Below, in pieces: positions 8,337-17,608 of a stretch of 55,518 nt of DNA. The notes below the pieces were generated by a model. It saw only the letters and a list, made by a program, of their open reading frames with translations. It had not been told where the DNA came from and ran no database searches. Positions within the stretch are counted from its first letter, which is position 1, and every line of letters begins with the position of its first letter. Origin of the DNA: Ochrobactrum sp. Q0168 (GTDB lineage Bacteria > Pseudomonadota > Alphaproteobacteria > Rhizobiales > Rhizobiaceae); NCBI RefSeq assembly GCF_016427605.1, contig NZ_JAELXQ010000022.1, positions 1 to 55,518 of the forward strand. Reading direction: 5' to 3'. Position numbers and translations under genes: made by a program.

Positions 8337-9356
8337 CTATGAGAGCTTTACGACGAGCTTACCGAAATTGCCGCCATCGAGCATCGAAATGAAGGCCTGC
8401 GGCGCGTTTTCGAGCCCTTCCACGATGTCTTCTCGATAGCGGATTTGGCCGTCAGCGATCCATTTCGCCATGTCGTGATAAAATGCCGGGCGCTGATCGG
8501 CGAAGTCGCGCTGGATGAAACCGCGAATGGTCAGGCTCTTGGAGAGGATATCGCGCATCGCGAGCGGCAGGCGGTCGGGACCGTCGAATGGGCCGCTCTG
8601 GTTATATTGTGCGATGAGCCCGCAAACCGGCACACGCGCAAACTGGTTAAGAAGCGGAAACACAGCCTCGAAGACCTTGCCGCCGACGTTTTCGAAGTAG
8701 ACGTCGATGCCATCCGGGCAGGCACTTGCCAGTTCCTGGGCGAAGTTCGGGCTGCGATGGTCGACGGCAATGTCGAAACCGAATTCGTCAATCAACGCCT
8801 TGCATTTGTCCGCGCCGCCCGCAATACCAACGGCTCGCGCGCCTTTCAGCTTGGCGATCTGTCCAACGGCAGACCCCACGGGGCCAGTGGCTGCGGCGAC
8901 GACGACGGTTTCGCCTTCCTTGGGCTGACCAATGGTCAAAAGGCCGGAATAGGCGGTGAAGCCCGGCATGCCGAGAACGCCAAGCGCTGTGGTCAGCGGC
9001 GCCTGCTTTGGATCAAGCTTGCGCAAGGTAGACGCATCGGCCACCGCATAGCTTTGCCAGCCGGAATGAGACAAGACGAAGTCGCCGGGCACGAAACCCG
9101 CACTGCGGCTTTCCACCACTTCGCCCACCGTTCCGCCTTCCATGACGGCACCGATCTCCACCGGCGCGGCATAGGATTTGGCGGCGCTCATGCGACCGCG
9201 CATATAGGGGTCGAGCGAAAGATAGCGCAGCTTGAGAAGCACTTCGCCTTCCCCAGCCCTCGGAACTCCCGCTTCTTCCAGCCGGAAGTTTTCCGCCGTG
9301 GGGCGACCGTCTGGACGCGATGCAAGCACGATGCGCTGGTTGATCTTTTCGCCCAT
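8337..9356 (-). CDS. NADP-dependent oxidoreductase, zinc-independent MDR family (CurA / leukotriene B4 dehydrogenase-like)
   Basis: This 339-residue protein belongs to the medium-chain dehydrogenase/reductase group that reduces activated C=C bonds with NADPH. It shows an N-terminal GroES-like domain (GEVLLKLRYLSLDPYMRGRM) and a Rossmann domain with AATGPVGSAVGQIAKLKG, then AVDHRS and YFENVGGKVFEAVFPLLN, all typical of the CurA / prostaglandin reductase branch. No structural zinc Cys cluster is present. ATG at 9356 is chosen by family alignment; the frame is open 24 codons further. The true substrate cannot be read from sequence. Confidence 0.88.
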   Translation of the reverse strand: MGEKINQRIVLASRPDGRPTAENFRLEEAGVPRAGEGEVLLKLRYLSLDPYMRGRMSAAKSYAAPVEIGAVMEGGTVGEVVESRSAGFVPGDFVLSHSGWQSYAVADASTLRKLDPKQAPLTTALGVLGMPGFTAYSGLLTIGQPKEGETVVVAAATGPVGSAVGQIAKLKGARAVGIAGGADKCKALIDEFGFDIAVDHRSPNFAQELASACPDGIDVYFENVGGKVFEAVFPLLNQFARVPVCGLIAQYNQSGPFDGPDRLPLAMRDILSKSLTIRGFIQRDFADQRPAFYHDMAKWIADGQIRYREDIVEGLENAPQAFISMLDGGNFGKLVVKLS

Positions 9357-9445
9357 GGGATGAACTCCGCTCGTGAAAATTGTTCGCAGATAGTAACGGT
9401 TTTGGTTCGATCCGGTTCCAAGCCTCAAGCTTGACTGGAACCGAT

Positions 9446-11197
9446 CTAGACGTAGCTTCCCAGCGCCACACGGCTGAATTGCCAGTTAACTTCCGGCAGT
9501 TCGGAGGCTGGGAACGACAGCACGATCTGCTTGGATGTGACAGGCCCGCGGAAACCGGCGAAGAAGATCGTGTCTTCGAGCTGAGGCGCGACTTCGAAAC
9601 AGGAGAAAACCCAGGTGTCGTCCCGGTCAGCAGACAGGACGATCAGGCCATTTTCATCATAGGAAATATCGACCGTGGGGTGCAGGTGGAACCGCACCGA
9701 AATATTGTCGCGTCCGTTGGATTTCAGCGGTCGCCCGTCGCCCCGATAGAAGCGGTCGGCCCCTTGAATGACACTGCCATTGTGCGAGAGCACCAGGCGG
9801 CGCTCGTGATAAATGCCGAACAGGCGCGCATAGCCGTCATGGCTCGCCACAAAACCCTGTCGGCCCATTTCCTCGATGCGGTCGCGCTGCACACGCGTGG
9901 GCCCCGCAATGATCGGCGTGCCGATCATGTTGGAAAGGCCAGCATTGAGGCTGAACCGGCACGACGAGGTGTCGTTGATGGTCGCTGTCGAATGGGCGGC
10001 GGTCGAACGTCCCAATGGACGAAATTCCGGTGGGCCGAAACGGTCTATGCCGGAATTGACGATATAACGCTGGCGACCGGAGGACATTTCAAAGGCGAGG
10101 CAGCCCGCATGGGCGTCCCGCGAAGCGGTAACAGGCGGGGGCAGGCCCGTATCGGCGATGATGGTCGTCGATCCCATGGAAAGACGTTCATAGCCGGAAT
10201 AGGGCGCGTGCGTCAGCGGCGAACCGGCGGTTTCGTCATGACGCAGCACCGAGATAATGCGTTCCGGCATGGTCGGGCCGACACCATTGAAGAGCGCGAG
10301 GCTGCCATCCTGATGCCGGAAGAAGCGCAATGCAGGCAGCATGCGCTCAACCGCTTCGATGAGGGCTTTCGGCGGCGCTTCCGTGCCATTGGCATAGGTC
10401 TGGCGCAGCGGCAGAAGATCGGCCAGCAGTTCCAGTACCGTCACCGGATTGCGCGAAATATGCCCGCCATCGGGCAAAATCTGGCGCTTCAGCTCATATT
10501 CGAGATTGCGCCGGGCCGCACGCGCAGTTGGAGGCGAAACTGGCAATGCAAGCGCCGCGAAAGCCAGCGCGATGCGTGCGCGCAGCCGCTCTTCGCCGTC
10601 GTCCATCGCACCTGCCACGGTGCGCAGATAGCGGACCTGCATGGCAAGCGAGCGCATGAACTTGCGATAAGCGGGCATTTCTGCGCCGGAGAGGATCAGG
10701 TTGGAATGCTGCAACCAGGCGATGATGCGCTGCGCCGTCACTTCCGGCGCCCAGGCGAGACCGCCGATGCGCTTGCCGAACATGCGCATCCAGTCATCGA
10801 CCAGCGCCCGCGCATTGGCCGTCGCCAGTTCGCTATTTGCGCTTTTCAGATGGCGAAGCCAACCGAAGCTTTGCAGCGCTGCTTCCCATTCGGGGGTCGG
10901 CGGCTCGACGGCAAAAGGCGAAAGCCCGCCGGTTTCGACGAGACGGCCTGCAAGTGCAAAGCGCCCGTGATAGAATTCCTGTGCCAGCTGCGGGTCGGCA
11001 ACGCGCAGATCGGGCGGTGCAATCAGGATACGGTCGGGCGTAAAGCCGGTGAAGCGCCAGCTGTAAAGCGGCCCCATACGCAGGCGGCGGCTAAACTTGC
11101 GCCACGCCTGTGCAACGGCCAGTCCCCAAAGGTGAGGGGTTTCGCTCAGCGCGACTGCCACCCGGTCTTTCTCCGTATCGTTTGTCATTGTGTTCAC
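9446..11197 (-). CDS. Heparinase II/III family protein
   Basis: This 583-residue protein matches the bacterial heparinase II/III-like family. It has an N-terminal alpha/alpha toroid-like region (LQSFGWLRHLKSANSELA, GGLAWAPEVTAQRIIAWLQHSNLIL, GGHISRNPVTVLELLADLLPLRQTY) and a C-terminal beta-sheet domain (CLAFEMSSGRQRYIVNSG, AAHSTATINDTSSCRF, VASHDGYARLFGIYHERR). In true heparinases these domains cleave acidic polysaccharides. Homologues occur widely in Rhizobiales beside rsmB, with unknown substrate. No signal peptide is evident. The frame opens with GTG at 11197; ATG at 11188 is an equally possible start. It lies 168 bp after rsmB on the same strand. Confidence 0.85.
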   Translation of the reverse strand: MNTMTNDTEKDRVAVALSETPHLWGLAVAQAWRKFSRRLRMGPLYSWRFTGFTPDRILIAPPDLRVADPQLAQEFYHGRFALAGRLVETGGLSPFAVEPPTPEWEAALQSFGWLRHLKSANSELATANARALVDDWMRMFGKRIGGLAWAPEVTAQRIIAWLQHSNLILSGAEMPAYRKFMRSLAMQVRYLRTVAGAMDDGEERLRARIALAFAALALPVSPPTARAARRNLEYELKRQILPDGGHISRNPVTVLELLADLLPLRQTYANGTEAPPKALIEAVERMLPALRFFRHQDGSLALFNGVGPTMPERIISVLRHDETAGSPLTHAPYSGYERLSMGSTTIIADTGLPPPVTASRDAHAGCLAFEMSSGRQRYIVNSGIDRFGPPEFRPLGRSTAAHSTATINDTSSCRFSLNAGLSNMIGTPIIAGPTRVQRDRIEEMGRQGFVASHDGYARLFGIYHERRLVLSHNGSVIQGADRFYRGDGRPLKSNGRDNISVRFHLHPTVDISYDENGLIVLSADRDDTWVFSCFEVAPQLEDTIFFAGFRGPVTSKQIVLSFPASELPEVNWQFSRVALGSYV

Positions 11198-11365
11198 GCA
11201 TTATCCAACGCAAAACCGCTTCGCACTTTTGCTGGAAATGCTCTAGCCTTTTTAGGTCGGACTTAAATTCCGGCCTTTCTTTACAATTCTATAGAATGAT
11301 GAATCGAGCGTTAACCATAACGGGTATCGCACCCCGTTATGATATTTTTTACGATTTGGTTTGGC

Positions 11366-12757
11366 TTATGCGCGCCGCTTGAAGCGTGCTGCGAAAAAAC
11401 CGTCCATGCCCGCCATATGCGGATCGCCGTCGAAACGCTCCGGCGGCAGGTCAGCTGGCGTGGAGCGCAGATAGCCTTCGCTCGTGATCAGCCCTTCGAG
11501 GCCGGGACAATCATCAAGGGTGATCGGGTAGGGCTCAAGCAGCGGATTTTCCGCCGCCTTGCGAGCCATTTCCTCACCTTCAAGTGGATGCAACGAGCAA
11601 TTGGAAAAGACGATCACGCCGCCCGGCTTTACCAGCGTTGCGGCATGGGCCAGCAGCTTGCCCTGAAGGTCGGCGAGCTTGGTGATATCTTGCGGTGTCT
11701 TGGTCCACGGGACGTCGGGATGACGACGCACCGTGCCGGTGGAAGAGCAGGGCGCATCAAGAAGAACAGCGTCGAAACGCTCTTCCGGCGCGAAATCCAT
11801 CAGATTGGTCGCAACGGTCTTTGCCTCGTAACCAAGGCGTTCCAGATTGCCGCGCAGACGCTTCAGCCGGTTTTCGGACAGATCGAGCGCGGTGACATCC
11901 GCGCCCTGCTGAACCAGCTGGGCCGTCTTGCCGCCTGGTGCCGCGCAAAGATCAGCGACGCGTTTGCCTTTGATATCGCCCATCAGGCGCGCAGGCAGGC
12001 TTGCTGCCACATCCTGCACCCACCAGTCCCCCTCGGCAAAGCCGGGAAGATCGGTCAGTGCGCCTTCAACGGTCTGCACGCGAACGGAACCGTTCGGCAA
12101 TGCAATGCCGCCAAGTTTCTCTGCCCAGACCTTCGGATCGCCCTTCACGGTGAAGTCGATCGGCGGCTCATAGGCATGCATGGCGAAGATGGCTGCGCCT
12201 TTTTCCGCGCCGTACGCGTCGACAATGCTCTTCGAGAACCATTCAGGCACATTGCCTTCCGGCAGCGACGTGTGTGCGAGCGCGCGCTCCTTGTTGCGCG
12301 ACAGACGACGCAGTAGCGCATTGACCAGACCGGCATATTTCCGATTGCGCGGATCGGCATTGGCGGCTTCCACCGCCAGATCCACCGCCGAATGATCGGG
12401 GAGATTGAGATAGAAAATCTGTGCCACAGCGACGTGCAGCAAATGCTTCAGCGCGACGGCATTTTCCGGCAAGGGGCGATCCAGACGCTTGGAAATGGCC
12501 CGCTCGATAGCGCCGCGATTGCGCAGGCTTGCGCCCAGAATGGCGCGCACCAGCGCGCGGTCGCGTGGTTCCAGCGCCAGATATTGCGGGTGGCCATGGC
12601 TGTTGTCGGTGAGCCCGTCGAGCGAGGTGTTCTTTTCGATCACAGCGCCGAGCAGGCGCGCCGCACATTGGCGTGCGGCCAAGCCGGGGCGATCCACTGC
12701 GTTCTGTATTAACGGCTTGTTGTTTCCGCGCTTTGGCGCGGGTTTCTTATCGTTCAC
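11366..12757 (-). CDS. rsmB: 16S rRNA m5C methyltransferase, RsmB family
   Basis: This 463-residue protein has an N-terminal NusB-like RNA-binding domain (residues 25-155, with LEPRDRALVRAILGASLRNRG) and a C-terminal SAM-dependent methyltransferase domain. The latter shows CAAPGGKT (271-278), DLSENRLKRLRGNLERLG, DAPCSSTG (334-341, Cys337) and SNCSLHPLEGE (Cys387). The two cysteines are those expected for RNA m5C enzymes. It probably methylates C967 of 16S rRNA, as RsmB does in E. coli. The start is GTG at 12757. htpX ends 26 bp upstream on the same strand, so htpX and rsmB are probably co-transcribed. Confidence 0.92.
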   Translation of the reverse strand: MNDKKPAPKRGNNKPLIQNAVDRPGLAARQCAARLLGAVIEKNTSLDGLTDNSHGHPQYLALEPRDRALVRAILGASLRNRGAIERAISKRLDRPLPENAVALKHLLHVAVAQIFYLNLPDHSAVDLAVEAANADPRNRKYAGLVNALLRRLSRNKERALAHTSLPEGNVPEWFSKSIVDAYGAEKGAAIFAMHAYEPPIDFTVKGDPKVWAEKLGGIALPNGSVRVQTVEGALTDLPGFAEGDWWVQDVAASLPARLMGDIKGKRVADLCAAPGGKTAQLVQQGADVTALDLSENRLKRLRGNLERLGYEAKTVATNLMDFAPEERFDAVLLDAPCSSTGTVRRHPDVPWTKTPQDITKLADLQGKLLAHAATLVKPGGVIVFSNCSLHPLEGEEMARKAAENPLLEPYPITLDDCPGLEGLITSEGYLRSTPADLPPERFDGDPHMAGMDGFFAARFKRRA

Positions 12758-12783
12758 GCTGTTCTGCTTTTATGAGATGATTT

Positions 12784-13761
12784 TCAGGACCATGGGCCCC
12801 GATAGCCGGAACCGCCATTGTTGTTATCGCCTGCATTACCACTTCTTTGGCCCCAAGGACCACTGTTTTGTGAAGTGGCGGCAGCGCGGGGTGCCATTGC
12901 GCCTGAGTGGATACCCATTTCTCCGGCCAGCTGTTCAAGCGCTGCGATGCGATTATCGGTGTCTGGATGGGTCGAGAAAAGATTGTCGGCACCGCGTCCG
13001 CTCAGTGGATTGATGATGAACATATGGGCGGTTGCCGGGTTGTGTTCGGCCTCCTCGTTCGGGATAACCTTGGCGCTGCGCGCGATCTTGTTGAGCGCCG
13101 AAGAGAGCCACAGCGGATTGCCACAGATTTCCGCGCCGCGTTTGTCGGCAGCGTATTCGCGGGTACGGCTGACGGCCATCTGAACGATCATGGCGGCAAA
13201 GGGCGCGACGATCATCGCCAGAATGGTTCCAATGACGCCGATGACACCATTGCCGTTTTCACGATTGCCGCCGAGGAAAAAAGCGAAGTTGCCGAGCATC
13301 GAAATAGCACCGGCGAGCGTCGCCACGATGGTCATGGTGAGCGTATCGCGGTTTTGCACATGCGCCAGCTCATGCGCCATCACGCCTGCGACTTCTTCCG
13401 GCGTCAGGCGCTGGAGAAGACCCGTTGTAGCGGCGACGGCTGCATTTTCGGGGTTGCGGCCGGTGGCAAAAGCATTGGGCTGGTCTTCGTGGATGATGAA
13501 CACCTTCGGCATGGGCAAACCGGCATTGGCGGCAAGCCCGCTCACCATGCGGTAATAATCCGGGGCTGTGCGCTCATCCACCTGCTGCGCATTGTACATG
13601 CGCAGCACCATCTTGTCGGAGTTCCAATAGCCGAACAGGTTCATGCCGACAGCAAACACCAGCGCGATCATCATGCCGCCGCCGCCGCCCAGCAAATAAC
13701 CAATGCTCATGAACATGACTGTCATGAGAGCAATCAGCATGGCAGTTTTCGTCATATTCAT
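12784..13761 (-). CDS. htpX: Zinc metalloprotease HtpX
   Basis: This 325-residue inner-membrane M48 protease degrades misfolded membrane proteins during envelope stress. It has two N-terminal hydrophobic helices (residues 5-45), the zinc-binding HELAH at 130-134, two further hydrophobic helices ([20 protein letters not shown] and [19 protein letters not shown]) and [11 protein letters not shown] carrying the third zinc ligand. The last 35 or so residues are a Gly/Asn/Ser/Pro-rich tail, a low-complexity extension relative to E. coli HtpX. The start ATG at 13761 is preceded by GGAGA. The gene is divergent from the DUF1674 gene. Confidence 0.95.
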   Translation of the reverse strand: MNMTKTAMLIALMTVMFMSIGYLLGGGGGMMIALVFAVGMNLFGYWNSDKMVLRMYNAQQVDERTAPDYYRMVSGLAANAGLPMPKVFIIHEDQPNAFATGRNPENAAVAATTGLLQRLTPEEVAGVMAHELAHVQNRDTLTMTIVATLAGAISMLGNFAFFLGGNRENGNGVIGVIGTILAMIVAPFAAMIVQMAVSRTREYAADKRGAEICGNPLWLSSALNKIARSAKVIPNEEAEHNPATAHMFIINPLSGRGADNLFSTHPDTDNRIAALEQLAGEMGIHSGAMAPRAAATSQNSGPWGQRSGNAGDNNNGGSGYRGPWS

Positions 13762-13877
13762 GCGTCGTGGTCTCCAATTCAGCGAGAGTTTATCTCAAAC
13801 AGGGTTTTGCGTCCCTACTATTCCTGCCTATATGATGGGTATCAAAAGCCTGCGCTTCAATAATAGGACTTCAGCGG

Positions 13878-14096
13878 ATGACCGAAAAACGCAACGAAAC
13901 CGACATTGACGAGAACGCTGCGCCGCGCAAGTTTGACGATCTGCCTCCAGCTGCCCAGCGGGCGCTTAAGGAAGCGGAAGAACGCCGCGCCGCCGAAAAG
14001 GAAGCCAAGGCACCCCGCGAAATCGGTGGGCGCGGCGGCAAAGACCCTGCGCGCTTCGGGGACTGGGAGATCAAGGGTAGAACCATCGATTTCTAA
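13878..14096 (+). CDS. DUF1674 protein, SDHAF4-type succinate dehydrogenase assembly factor
   Basis: This 72-residue protein is charged and probably disordered in its first 45 residues. It ends in the family signature GGKDPARFGDWEIKGRTIDF. DUF1674 corresponds to the mitochondrial SDHAF4 family, which protects and helps mature the flavinylated SdhA subunit of complex II. The bacterial function is by homology only. The gene is divergent from htpX and stands alone, with sdh genes not in this window. A copy of the intergenic palindromic repeat lies about 20 bp after the stop codon. Confidence 0.9.
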   Translation: MTEKRNETDIDENAAPRKFDDLPPAAQRALKEAEERRAAEKEAKAPREIGGRGGKDPARFGDWEIKGRTIDF

Positions 14097-14115
14097 GCGT
14101 GGGATATTTCCGCTC

Positions 14116-14220
14116 CTGCGGCCTGCAAATCGCGTTCTTCTGCGCTTCCGGTGCTCATGTACCCTTAAGTACATTCCGCTCCGGTTCTCGAAGACCACGA
14201 TTTTCTCCATGCAGGACCGA
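14116..14220. repeat. Palindromic intergenic repeat, copy 1
   Basis: This sequence matches 23985-24105 over most of its length. Shared blocks are GCAAATNGC, TTCCGGTGCTCA, GTAC-C-TTAAGTAC, CCGCTCCGGT-CTCGAA and GATTTTC / CATTTTC. The arms around the TTAA centre form a long imperfect stem-loop. It lies between the convergent DUF1674 and acs genes, right after a stop codon, which is the usual place for REP-like elements. Confidence 0.7.
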
Positions 14221-14268
14221 AAATCTCACCAAGCTTTGGCGGTAGCGTGACAAGCTAACAATCAACGA

Positions 14269-14293
14269 AAAGGCCGGGAAAATCCCGGCCTTT
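14269..14293 (-). terminator. Terminator of acs
   Basis: A perfect 11-bp stem (AAAGGCCGGGA / TCCCGGCCTTT) with loop AAA lies 5 bp beyond the acs stop codon. A T-rich stretch follows on the minus strand, and the plus strand also has TTTCTGTTTT, so it may act both ways. Confidence 0.88.
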
Positions 14294-14298
14294 CTGTT

Positions 14299-16254
14299 TT
14301 ACTTCTTGTTCTGGCGATTTTCGATCAGATCGTCCACGACGCCCGGATCGGCCAGCGTCGAGGTGTCGCCCAAGGCGCCGAAATCGTCCTCTGCGATCTT
14401 GCGCAGGATACGGCGCATGATCTTGCCCGAACGCGTCTTCGGCAGGCCGGGCGCGAACTGGATCTTGTCCGGCGTCGCGATGGGTCCGATTTCCTTGCGC
14501 ACATGTTGGGTCAGCTCCTTGCGCAGCTCATCGGCGTCCTGCGTTTCAGCGCCGGTCATCAGGGTGACGTAGCAATAAATGCCCTGTCCCTTAATCGGGT
14601 GCGGATAGCCGACAACGGCGGCTTCTGAAACCGAATGATGCGAGACGAGCGCCGATTCGATTTCCGCCGTGCCGAGGCGGTGGCCGGAAATATTCAGCAC
14701 GTCATCGACGCGGCCGGTGATCCAGTAATAGCCGTCCTCATCGCGGCGGCAGCCGTCACCAGTGAAATACTTGCCCTTATAGGTGGAGAAGTAAGCCTCG
14801 ATGAAGCGCTTGTGATCGCCGTAAAGCGTGCGCATCTGGCCGGGCCAGCTGTCGGTGATGCAGAGATTGCCGTCGGTCGCGCCGTCGACAACATTGCCCT
14901 CATTATCCACGAGCTCAGGCTTGACGCCGAAGAATGGGCGCGTGGCGGAGCCGGGCTTGAGATCGGTCGCGCCGGGCAGTGGCGTGATCAGAATGCCGCC
15001 GGTTTCCGTCTGCCACCAGGTATCGACGATGGGCGATTTTTCATCGCCGACCACGTGATAATACCATTCCCAGGCTTCCGGATTGATCGGCTCGCCGACC
15101 GAGCCGAGCAGGCGCAGCGATGAGCGCGAAGAACGCGTGACGAATTCGTCGCCAGCACCCATCAGCGCGCGGATCGCCGTTGGTGCGGTATAGAAAATGT
15201 TGACATGGTGCTTGTCGATAACTTCCCAGAACCGGCCCTGATCGGGGAAATTCGGCACACCTTCAAACATCAGCGTCGTGGCGCCATTGGCCAGCGGGCC
15301 ATAGACGATATAGGAATGGCCCGTGACCCAACCCACATCCGCCGTGCACCAATAGGTGTCGCCGTCGTGATAGTCGAAGACATATTGGTGGGTCATCGAT
15401 GCATAGACGAGATAGCCGCCGGTGGTATGCAGCACGCCCTTCGGCTTGCCGGTGGAGCCGGACGTGTACAGGATGAACAGCGGATCTTCCGCATTCATCG
15501 GTTCCGGTTCGCAATGCGGTTCGACGCTGGCGACTTCCTGATGATACCAGAGATCGCGGCCACGGCCCCAACTGACCTTGCCGCCGGTGCGGCGCACGAC
15601 CAGCACCTTGTTGACCATGACATATTGCTTGGCGGCAATATCGATGGCGGTGTCGGTGTTTTCCTTCAGCGGAACCGGCTTGCCACCACGCACGCCTTCG
15701 TCGGCGGTGATGACGAAAGTGGATTCACAATCGACGATACGACCGGCCAGCGCTTCCGGCGAGAAGCCTGCGAAAACCACGGAATGCACCGCGCCGATGC
15801 GCGCGCAGGCGAGCATGGCATAGGCGGCTTCCGGGATCATCGGCAGATAGATCGTAACGCGGTCGCCCTTCTTGACGCCGTGCTTCTTGAGCACATTCGC
15901 CATGCGGCAAACGTTTTCATAGAGCTCGCGATAGGTGATCTTCTTGTCGATATAGGGGTTGTCGCCTTCCCAGATGATGGCGACCTTGTCGCCACGGCTT
16001 TTCAGGTGGCGGTCGATGCAATTGTAGGAGACGTTGGTGACGCCGTCCTCATACCACTTGATGGATACGTCGCCGTTGAAATCGGTGTTCTTGACCTTGG
16101 TGAAAGGCTTGAACCAGTCGATGCGGCGACCATGCTTGGCCCAGAAGCCATCCGGATCGCTCACGCTTTCCTTGTACCATTCGAGGTAGGTCTCATTGTC
16201 AATGAGCGTGTTCTTCTTTGCCTCCGGCAGTACGGGGTAAAGCTTTTCCGACAT
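14299..16254 (-). CDS. acs: Acetyl-CoA synthetase
   Basis: This 651-residue AMP-forming enzyme activates acetate to acetyl-CoA. Motifs visible include the ATP-binding [11 protein letters not shown], the acetate pocket region [49 protein letters not shown] and the C-terminal [14 protein letters not shown]. Lys611 in the last motif corresponds to the lysine that is reversibly acetylated in Salmonella Acs. Three ATGs lie at 16266, 16257 and 16254. The last has the best spacing to GGAGG and fits the family start. It is monocistronic and divergent from usg. Confidence 0.97.
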   Translation of the reverse strand: MSEKLYPVLPEAKKNTLIDNETYLEWYKESVSDPDGFWAKHGRRIDWFKPFTKVKNTDFNGDVSIKWYEDGVTNVSYNCIDRHLKSRGDKVAIIWEGDNPYIDKKITYRELYENVCRMANVLKKHGVKKGDRVTIYLPMIPEAAYAMLACARIGAVHSVVFAGFSPEALAGRIVDCESTFVITADEGVRGGKPVPLKENTDTAIDIAAKQYVMVNKVLVVRRTGGKVSWGRGRDLWYHQEVASVEPHCEPEPMNAEDPLFILYTSGSTGKPKGVLHTTGGYLVYASMTHQYVFDYHDGDTYWCTADVGWVTGHSYIVYGPLANGATTLMFEGVPNFPDQGRFWEVIDKHHVNIFYTAPTAIRALMGAGDEFVTRSSRSSLRLLGSVGEPINPEAWEWYYHVVGDEKSPIVDTWWQTETGGILITPLPGATDLKPGSATRPFFGVKPELVDNEGNVVDGATDGNLCITDSWPGQMRTLYGDHKRFIEAYFSTYKGKYFTGDGCRRDEDGYYWITGRVDDVLNISGHRLGTAEIESALVSHHSVSEAAVVGYPHPIKGQGIYCYVTLMTGAETQDADELRKELTQHVRKEIGPIATPDKIQFAPGLPKTRSGKIMRRILRKIAEDDFGALGDTSTLADPGVVDDLIENRQNKK

Positions 16255-16293
16255 CATTTCCTCCAAGTTTCACCAACGTCCTCTCGCCGGTGC

Positions 16294-16308
16294 GTGGTTT
16301 GTAACCAC
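16294..16308. promoter_or_regulatory. Short inverted repeat upstream of acs
   Basis: GTGGTT-TGT-AACCAC is a perfect 6-bp inverted repeat 40 bp before the acs start codon, in the acs/usg divergent gap. It could be a regulator site or a 5' leader hairpin. No regulator can be assigned. Confidence 0.3.
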
Positions 16309-16521
16309 TGTTGGGTCTTATCTAGCTTCCTGAGCTCAGAAGGTAAATTAGACGATTGGCGCGTCTGTCGTCCACAATGACGCAGGCTAAATATTTGAAT
16401 TGGCAGCACTCGTAGCTATTTGTTGCTAACATATTGTTTTTACACTTTAAAAACCATTTTGCGCGATTATCTCAAATCCAGGAGCCGAAAATTTGGCTCT
16501 TCACAAAAAGGGGAAATCGCC

Positions 16522-16809
16522 ATGACGACGTCCGCTTTTCACGCGAAATCGGCCTTCGAACTGCAACTCGCCGGTTATGGTCTGACAACGGCAAAACTAT
16601 TCTATCACATGCCGGATCACCCGCATCTGCTGCAGCTGTTTGTCTGGCAGGAATATGACGTCGCGCCGGAATTTCCGGTGCTGCATCATTTTATCGAGTT
16701 CTGGAAACGGGAGATCGACGGGCCGCTGCATTCGGTGACCTATACGCATTGCCGCCTGCTCGGCCCATCGGACTGGAAAAATGTGCAGGGCGAGATCGTT
16801 CTGCACTAG
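16522..16809 (+). CDS. usg: Usg family protein
   Basis: This 95-residue protein matches the Usg family, first noted beside the trp genes of Caulobacter and widespread in alphaproteobacteria. It is recognisable from ELQLAGYGLTTAKLFYHMPDHP, LLQLFVWQEYDVAPEFPVLHHFIEFW and EIDGPLHSV. The role is unknown. ATG at 16522 follows AAGGGGAA at good spacing. The longer open frame upstream has no family match. It is convergent with the YggS-type gene, and the two stop codons overlap within the palindrome CTAG at 16806-16809. Confidence 0.88.
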   Translation: MTTSAFHAKSAFELQLAGYGLTTAKLFYHMPDHPHLLQLFVWQEYDVAPEFPVLHHFIEFWKREIDGPLHSVTYTHCRLLGPSDWKNVQGEIVLH

Positions 16810-17486
16810 GCTGGAGAGGTATAGGAGCGTCCGCCAAAAATCGCCGAGCCGACACGAACCGAGGTTGCGCCGAAGCCGATGGCGGTTTCATAATCGCCCG
16901 ACATGCCCATGGAGAGTTTTTCCACGCCAGCTTCGCGGGCAAGCTTTTCCAGCAAGGCGAAATGCGGTCCGGGATTTTCATCGGCAGGCGGGATGCACAT
17001 CAGCCCTTCGATGTTAAGGCCGTATTCGTTGCGGCAGCGTGCGACAAAGGCGACAGCCTCCTTCGGCGCGATACCAGCCTTCTGCTTTTCCAAACCCGTA
17101 TTGACCTGCACGTAGAGTCTCGGGCTCATGCCCTGCTTCTTGATTTCGTCGGCAAGGGCGGCTGCGATCTTTTCGCGGTCGACGGTTTCGATGACGTCGA
17201 ACAGGGCGACGGCATCGGCGGCCTTGTTCGATTGCAGCGGGCCGATCAGATGCAGTTCGATACCGGAATAATCGACGCGCAGTTCAGGCCATTTGGCTTG
17301 CGCTTCCTGGACGCGGTTTTCGCCAAAGACGCGCTGTCCGGCATCGAGCGCCGGGCGGATCGCATCCGCGTCGAAGGTTTTCGACACGGCGACGAGCGTG
17401 ACCGAACCTTTGTTGCGATGCGCTTCCTTTTCGGCATTGGCGATTGCGGCCTTGACCGTGTTCAGGTTCGTGACGATATCTGACAT
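16806..17486 (-). CDS. YggS-type pyridoxal phosphate-binding protein (PLP homeostasis)
   Basis: This 226-residue protein is a single-domain TIM-barrel PLP carrier. LVAVSKTFD carries the PLP lysine (Lys36). Other family segments are FGENRVQEAQAKWPEL, HLIGPLQSNKAADAVALFD, VNTGLEKQKAGI, LMCIPPADENPG, LSMGMSGDYETAIGFGATSVRVGSAIFG. Members keep PLP and amino acid pools balanced rather than acting as racemases. ATG at 17486 is chosen by family alignment. The gene is divergent from leuS. The window also encodes a pyridoxal kinase (7070-7954), so two B6-related genes lie within 10 kb. Confidence 0.93.
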   Translation of the reverse strand: MSDIVTNLNTVKAAIANAEKEAHRNKGSVTLVAVSKTFDADAIRPALDAGQRVFGENRVQEAQAKWPELRVDYSGIELHLIGPLQSNKAADAVALFDVIETVDREKIAAALADEIKKQGMSPRLYVQVNTGLEKQKAGIAPKEAVAFVARCRNEYGLNIEGLMCIPPADENPGPHFALLEKLAREAGVEKLSMGMSGDYETAIGFGATSVRVGSAIFGGRSYTSPA

Positions 17487-17608
17487 GAAACTCTCGCTTT
17501 CAGGCTTTTCATCCGCAAAAGGTTGACGCTTTCGCCAATACGTGGTGAAGGTCGCCATTAAATATCGACTCTCCTTATTGCATCACTTTCGTACGAGTAA
17601 ATACGGAC

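Noticed and set aside
9400..9430. GGTTCGATCCGGTTCC, which resembles a tRNA T-arm
   Set aside because: No acceptor, D or anticodon arms can be built around it. No tRNA was found in the window.
9380..11266. 628-codon open frame on the plus strand opposite the heparinase-family gene
   Set aside because: It is a mirror of the real gene's codon bias. The product has no domain-like pattern and no start region, while the opposite strand shows clear family motifs.
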